Assembly (NCBI GenBank): GCA_031394735.1
Contig: JANMXI010000063.1
Coordinates: forward strand, 1 to 9,916
DNA length: 9,916 nt
Direction: 5' to 3'
DNA from: TMP-86 sp031394735
GTDB taxonomy: Bacteria; Pseudomonadota; Gammaproteobacteria; Steroidobacterales; Steroidobacteraceae
This document shows, piece after piece, positions 7,134 through 9,916 of this stretch (position 1 is the first letter of the stretch; each line of letters starts with the position of its first letter). The notes beneath the pieces were generated by a model. That model searched no databases, had not been told where the DNA came from, and saw nothing but the letters and a program-made list of their open reading frames with translations. Both the position numbers and the translations under genes were made by a program.

Positions 7134-7808
7134 TCAGGATATCGACAAACCACTCAAGGATCGATTGAAGCCGCTCGACTGGAGGGCGGCGCGCCAAACG
7201 CTTGCCAGCCACGGTTGTTGCTCGCGCGGCAGGCCGGGCGGGCGGTAGTAATGTTCGAGTTCAACAAACCGTGCGGCGGTCAGGAAGCTGCGCCATGCAT
7301 CCAGATCGTGGTAGACGCCATAGCGCTCGCCGTTCCACCCTTCGGAATTGTCGCCGCGCGGATTAGAACTGAATAACACGCCGCGAGGTTTCAACGTGGC
7401 GTGCAACCGGCGCAAGGTCTCAGGTAAGGCGAGCGTCGGGACATGAAACAACGAGGCGTTGGCGAAGATCGCGTCGAACTCTGCCGCGGGGAGATGGAGG
7501 TCGACGAAGTCCTGCTGCCAGACCTCGCACCCGCTGTCGGCGCGCGCCATCGCCACGAAATTGGCCGACCCATCCAGACCGATGGCCTGGTGTCCCATCC
7601 CAGAAAGCGTCCTGAGGTCGCGTCCGGGCCCGCAACCCAGATCCAGAATCCTGAAGGGCGGCGCGCCTTCGATGTGTCGCAGAAGAGCGGCTATGTTCTG
7701 GCTGACATCGTGATCCTGGGTGCCGGCACGAAACTGCTCGGCACGTTGCTCGTAGTGATCGAGCGTGGCTGCGGCGATCCGGCGGAGATCGGACGAGGGG
7801 TCGGGCAT
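7134..7808 (-). CDS. Class I SAM-dependent methyltransferase
   Basis: This 224-residue protein has a Rossmann-type methyltransferase core. Motif I is RILDLGCGPGRD at residues 53-64 (SAM-binding glycine loop). The acidic end of strand 2 is GLDGS, with Asp79 expected to bind the ribose hydroxyls. QQDFVDL at 98-104 is the adenine-side region, and motif IV is FDAIFANASLFHV at 111-123. A Tyr/His-rich C-terminal part follows (YGVYHDL, LEHYYRPPG). The helix before motif I (ATLDHYEQRAEQF) is typical of small-molecule methyltransferases. The substrate cannot be inferred. ATG 7808 starts 11 bases after the stop of the dienelactone-hydrolase-like gene, with no strong ribosome site, so translational coupling is likely. 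The stop lies 38 bases before the rhomboid start. Confidence 0.93.
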   Translation of the reverse strand: MPDPSSDLRRIAAATLDHYEQRAEQFRAGTQDHDVSQNIAALLRHIEGAPPFRILDLGCGPGRDLRTLSGMGHQAIGLDGSANFVAMARADSGCEVWQQDFVDLHLPAAEFDAIFANASLFHVPTLALPETLRRLHATLKPRGVLFSSNPRGDNSEGWNGERYGVYHDLDAWRSFLTAARFVELEHYYRPPGLPREQQPWLASVWRAALQSSGFNRSLSGLSIS

Positions 7809-7819
7809 GCCGGCGGCGA

Positions 7820-8539
7820 TTAGCGGAAGATCTCGCCCAAGAAGCTCTGGAGTGTCGCCCAGGAGCGTGCGTCGGCCTTTGCATCGTAGCGCGCGAATTC
7901 CGGTCGACCCATCTCGTCAGCGGCCGGGTTGGTGAAGCTGTGAACCACCCCGCCGTACAAGTGCATTTGCCAATCGACGCCGCCGGCGCGCATTTCCGCT
8001 TCGAACGCCGCGCGTTGTTCGGGCGGTATGCCCGGATCATCCGCACCGATGCAGACCAGAATTTTCGCCTTGATGTCTTTCGCGTCCTGTGGTCGTGCCG
8101 TTGCCAGGCCACTGTGAAAACCGGCTGAGCCTGCGACGGCGGCGCCGCTGCGCGCCAGTTCCAACGCCATCGTGCCGCCGAAGCAATAGCCGATGGCGGC
8201 GATTTTCTGGCGATCGACCTCAGGACGCGCCAACAGAGCATCGTATCCGCCACGCGCCCGGGCGCGCGTATGCGACGGGTCCGCCATCATCGGCCCCAGG
8301 ATCGCCATGACCGCCGGAAGACCACTCACCATCCCGCCGTTGCCATGCAAGTCACAGGCGAGCGCCACGAATCCGAGACCCGCCAGGCGTTCGGCGCGCG
8401 ATTTGGCATGATCGCCAAGACCAAACGCTTCCGGAAACACCAAAATGCCGGGGCGAGTACCTTTCTGACGCTCGTCATAATAAAGATGACTGTCCATCGT
8501 CAGTCCATCGGCGGTGTATTTCACGATCTCGGTATGCAT
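7820..8539 (-). CDS. Dienelactone hydrolase family protein (alpha/beta hydrolase)
   Basis: The 239-residue length is usual for the family. The catalytic pattern of dienelactone hydrolases is present: Glu37 in LVFPEAFG, nucleophile Cys119 in the elbow IGYCFGG, Asp168 in GADDPG and His200 in VVHSFTN. In characterised members Cys replaces the usual Ser and the pocket Glu helps activate it. These enzymes open dienelactones in aromatic-compound degradation, but many paralogues are general esterases. No other aromatic-degradation gene is nearby, so the substrate is open. There is no signal peptide, so a cytosolic enzyme is expected. ATG 8539 is preceded by AGGAG with 7-nt spacing, the best ribosome site in the window, which fits the first gene of a three-gene operon. 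A TAAGAT hexamer around 8573-8578 (minus strand) could be a -10 box, but I see no matching -35. Confidence 0.93.
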   Translation of the reverse strand: MHTEIVKYTADGLTMDSHLYYDERQKGTRPGILVFPEAFGLGDHAKSRAERLAGLGFVALACDLHGNGGMVSGLPAVMAILGPMMADPSHTRARARGGYDALLARPEVDRQKIAAIGYCFGGTMALELARSGAAVAGSAGFHSGLATARPQDAKDIKAKILVCIGADDPGIPPEQRAAFEAEMRAGGVDWQMHLYGGVVHSFTNPAADEMGRPEFARYDAKADARSWATLQSFLGEIFR

Positions 8540-8624
8540 TGCTCGCTCCTGCGCGGAAAAGTGGTTGTCGCTATCTTACCGATGCGCGCGTGGTCCGGCG
8601 ATGCATCTCGCGTCGATGCGCGGA

Positions 8625-8660
8625 CTGTCACTGGTCACAAAATCGTCACGAATCGCAACG
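8625..8660 (+). promoter_or_regulatory. Phased GTCAC repeats, weak Pho-box-like candidate
   Basis: CTGTCAC (8625-8631), TGGTCAC (8632-8638) and TCGTCAC (8643-8649) occur in a row, followed by CGCAACG (8654-8660). The last three are spaced exactly 11 bp apart with 4-bp A/T-rich gaps (AAAA, GAAT), the geometry of PhoB-type direct repeats. They lie 86-121 bp upstream of the DLH start but point away from that operon, and no phosphate gene is present. Confidence 0.2.
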
Positions 8661-8709
8661 TATTGATGAACCAATTGGAAAGAGGATCAAGTGCGGGGTT
8701 ACGCACAGA

Positions 8710-8734
8710 GTTATCCACCGCGCCTGGGGATAAC
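8710..8734. promoter_or_regulatory. Inverted pair of DnaA-box-like sites
   Basis: GTTATCC at 8710-8716 and GGATAAC at 8728-8734 are a perfect 7-bp inverted repeat with an 11-bp spacer. Read as 9-mers, TTATCCACC (plus, 8711-8719) and TTATCCCCA (minus, 8733-8725) each match the DnaA box TTATCCACA at 8 of 9 positions. A third near-match, TTGTGCACA (minus, 8811-8803), lies 70 bp away. No dnaA, dnaN or gyrB gene is in the window, so this could be a DnaA-titration or regulatory site, or chance. Confidence 0.3.
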
Positions 8735-8950
8735 GTGTAGAAACGCATCTTTTCTCTTCGTTCGATCACGCTGTCGCGTCTTCGATTCTGATCAGTTACT
8801 TATGTGCACAACCTGACGTCGCAAGACACGCGCGTCTTCGCGGCGTGACAGATGGCGCTGCGTTGGAGCATTGCGACGAAGCTGCGAAGTTGTTGGTCGA
8901 TGTCGCGAGGGCTGCGCTCGAGGTGGGGCGCAAGGCGACCGATGGGAGAG

Positions 8951-9008
8951 AACCCGAAACCGATTCACGAGGGACTAACTAAAACACGCTCACCGGTTCC
9001 GGGGTGTC
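8951..9008 (+). repeat. 58-bp direct repeat, copy 1, with 10-bp inverted arms
   Basis: This copy aligns with 9775-9831 over 58 columns with 8 substitutions and one single-base gap, about 84% identity. Left arm CCCGAAACCG (8953-8962) pairs with right arm CGGTTCCGGG (8994-9003) at 9 of 10 positions, the exception being A8957 opposite C8999. The 31-nt loop contains GGGACTAAC, then AAAACACGCTC. The copy ends 95 bp before the preferred GST start. Confidence 0.75.
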
Positions 9009-9089
9009 GATGAAGACGGGCGCATTCTGCGTGCTTTTCAACGATTTGCATAGTGGTAATCTTTCGCAGGCTTATGTGGCTCGACAACC

Positions 9090-9095
9090 AAGGGG
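9090..9095 (+). promoter_or_regulatory. Ribosome binding site deciding the GST start
   Basis: AAGGGG lies 7 nt before the GTG at 9103-9105, a good Shine-Dalgarno distance. The earlier in-frame starts (GTG 9004, ATG 9010) have no such site and fall at or just after the end of the repeat. Confidence 0.55.
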
Positions 9096-9102
9096 TGTTG
9101 CT

Positions 9103-9729
9103 GTGGAGAATCGATATCGACTATTCGGTTGGCCGGGTTCGGGATCCTTCGCGGTGCAAGTAGCGCTCGAGGAGGCCGGCGCGGGGTATGACGCGATTCG
9201 GGTGGGCCGCGAACCTGCAGACATCGAGGCCTTCCGCCGGATCAATCCGACCGGCAAGGTGCCTGCACTGCAGTTGCCGGACGGCACTCTTCTGTTTGAG
9301 TCGGCAGCCATGCTGATCCATATTGCCGGCGTCCATCCTCAGTCTCATCTGGCACCGCCCACCGGTTCAAGCGCGCATGCGCGCTTCCTGCAGTGGATGG
9401 TGTTCCTGTCCGCCAACCTGTATGAGGCGGCGCTGCGCATTTACTACCCGCAGCGCTACTCAACTCGCGCGGAAGCGGATGCGACGGTGATTCGCGATCA
9501 AGCGGAGAGTGACTTCTTCGCGCACCTGGGTCTGATCAGCAAGGTCCTAAACCCCTATGTCATGGGCGAGAGGTTCAGCGTTGCCGACATCTACCTGTAT
9601 ATGTTGACAACCTGGTGGCCTGGGGATCGGTCCACGATGTACGGGCGTCTACCCCTGCTTGCGAAGCATGCGACGTTGATCGCCGCTCGCCCCGCGATCA
9701 TCAAAGCGGAGGCCGAGCACGCAATCTAA
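9103..9729 (+). CDS. Glutathione S-transferase family protein
   Basis: From the GTG at 9103 the protein has 208 residues, the normal size of cytosolic GSTs. It begins with YRLFGWPGSGS, the first strand of the thioredoxin-like GST N-domain, with the Ser-rich turn that usually holds the catalytic Ser or Cys (here PGSGS). It continues with NPTGKVPALQLPDGTLLFES, containing the cis-Pro (VP) and the ES motif that contacts the glutathione gamma-glutamyl group. The helical C-domain carries FSVADIYLYMLTTWW, the N-capping S-x-x-D motif of the family. An extended frame back to GTG 9004 would add 33 residues that look unlike GST. The gene stands alone, bracketed by the two repeat copies (8951-9008 and 9775-9831). 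A role in glutathione-dependent detoxification is inferred from the family; the substrate is unknown. Confidence 0.88.
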   Translation: MENRYRLFGWPGSGSFAVQVALEEAGAGYDAIRVGREPADIEAFRRINPTGKVPALQLPDGTLLFESAAMLIHIAGVHPQSHLAPPTGSSAHARFLQWMVFLSANLYEAALRIYYPQRYSTRAEADATVIRDQAESDFFAHLGLISKVLNPYVMGERFSVADIYLYMLTTWWPGDRSTMYGRLPLLAKHATLIAARPAIIKAEAEHAI

Positions 9730-9774
9730 GCGCGTCGGAATTCAGGTGGGGAAGGGGGGAGTCTGTGTAAGGTA

Positions 9775-9831
9775 AACCCAAAGCCGACTCACGCGGGACT
9801 AACAAAACACGCTCGCCGGCTTCGGGCTGTC
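9775..9831 (+). repeat. Direct repeat, copy 2, with 10-bp inverted arms
   Basis: This is the second copy of the 8951-9008 element, in the same orientation, starting 45 bp after the GST stop. Left arm CCCAAAGCCG (9777-9786) pairs with CGGCTTCGGG (9817-9826) at 9 of 10 positions, the exception being A9780 opposite C9823. The 30-nt loop keeps GGGACTAAC and AAAACACGCTC. Relative to copy 1, the seventh arm pair is G-C where copy 1 has A-T. Confidence 0.75.
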
Positions 9832-9916
9832 TTAGCAGACGATGCCATTGTGCATTGATACGGATCAGTTGGGTACTAAAGAATTGTCGACGCATGAGGC
9901 CGACTGACAAGAAGCG
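9832..9916. other. Unassigned right end
   Basis: The last 85 bp after repeat copy 2 contain no supported gene. An ATG at 9894-9896 opens a frame to the window edge (M-R-P-T-D-K-K), but it has no clear ribosome site and is too short to judge. Confidence 0.4.

Larger units (their letters stand above)
8540..9102. other. Long intergenic region between divergent operon and GST gene
   Basis: This 563-bp stretch carries no well-supported gene. From left to right it holds the DLH operon promoter area, phased GTCAC words (8625-8660), an inverted pair of DnaA-box-like 9-mers (8711-8733), the palindrome TGTGCACA (8803-8810), and a GC-rich part with a short open frame at 8845-8982 (45 codons from GTG, no ribosome site). 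The first repeat copy follows (8951-9008), then about 95 bp that must contain the GST promoter. A TG-G-TAATCT at 9054-9062 is a possible extended -10, and nothing stronger is visible. Confidence 0.6.

Noticed and set aside
7420..8253. Long minus-strand frame across the DLH and methyltransferase genes (277 codons)
   Set aside because: It is a shifted frame over two genes with intact catalytic motifs; its Arg/Ser-rich translation resembles no protein.
9004..9102. Upstream extension of the GST protein from GTG 9004
   Set aside because: The extra 33 residues do not look like GST sequence, while GTG 9103 has a well-spaced AAGGGG and places the first beta strand right at the N-terminus.
8951..9831. 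Repeats as the ends of an insertion sequence or composite transposon
   Set aside because: The copies are direct, they diverge by about 16%, and no transposase or obvious target-site duplication was seen.
9776..9875. Integron attC-like ends: ACCCAAA (9776-9782) and GTTGGGT (9869-9875) around repeat copy 2
   Set aside because: The outer boxes nearly fit RYYYAAC/GTTRRRY, but the sequence between them lacks the inner attC pairing, copy 1 has no matching GTTRRRY box, and no integrase is present.
9701..9910. Minus-strand frame of 69 codons at the right end
   Set aside because: It overlaps the GST 3' end and the repeat copy, has no ribosome site and no protein-like pattern.

Overview
The window reads as one stretch of chromosome from a moderately GC-rich Gram-negative bacterium. 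Three signs support this: an outer-membrane beta-barrel ending in Phe, a twin-arginine leader, and a hybrid sensor kinase with TM-CHASE3-TM-PAS-PAS architecture. The gene mix fits a gammaproteobacterium of the Xanthomonadales/Lysobacterales type. That placement is an impression from gene content and not a sequence match. I see no rRNA, tRNA, CRISPR array, transposase, integrase or phage gene.

Layout, left to right. (1) 2-499 (+): 3' part of an outer-membrane beta-barrel gene, cut by the window edge. (2) 640-1464 (-) and 1656-2525 (+): a divergent pair, an AraC-type regulator and a RutB-like isochorismatase-family hydrolase with a Tat-type leader. (3) 2554-2925 (-): a small DUF4345-like membrane protein, convergent with the hydrolase and divergent from the next unit. 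(4) 3176-5755 (+) and 5766-6176 (+): a hybrid histidine kinase followed 10 bases later by a DoxX-like membrane protein, probably one transcript. (5) 8539 down to 6142 (-): a tight three-gene operon of dienelactone-hydrolase-like enzyme, SAM methyltransferase and rhomboid protease. The rhomboid gene overlaps the DoxX-like gene tail to tail by 35 bp. (6) 8540-9102: the only long non-coding stretch. It holds a DnaA-box-like inverted pair, phased GTCAC repeats and the first copy of a 58-bp repeat. (7) 9103-9729 (+): a glutathione S-transferase-like gene, followed by a second copy of the same repeat at 9775-9831.

The genes do not form one recognisable pathway. The plausible working units are regulator plus divergent hydrolase, kinase plus DoxX-like protein, and the three-gene hydrolase/methyltransferase/rhomboid operon. 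The most unusual signal is the pair of about 84% identical direct repeats bracketing the GST gene. Each copy has 10-bp inverted arms (9 of 10 pairs) around a conserved loop of about 30 nt, and one arm pair changes A-T to G-C between copies. I found no complete, clearly new multi-gene system.
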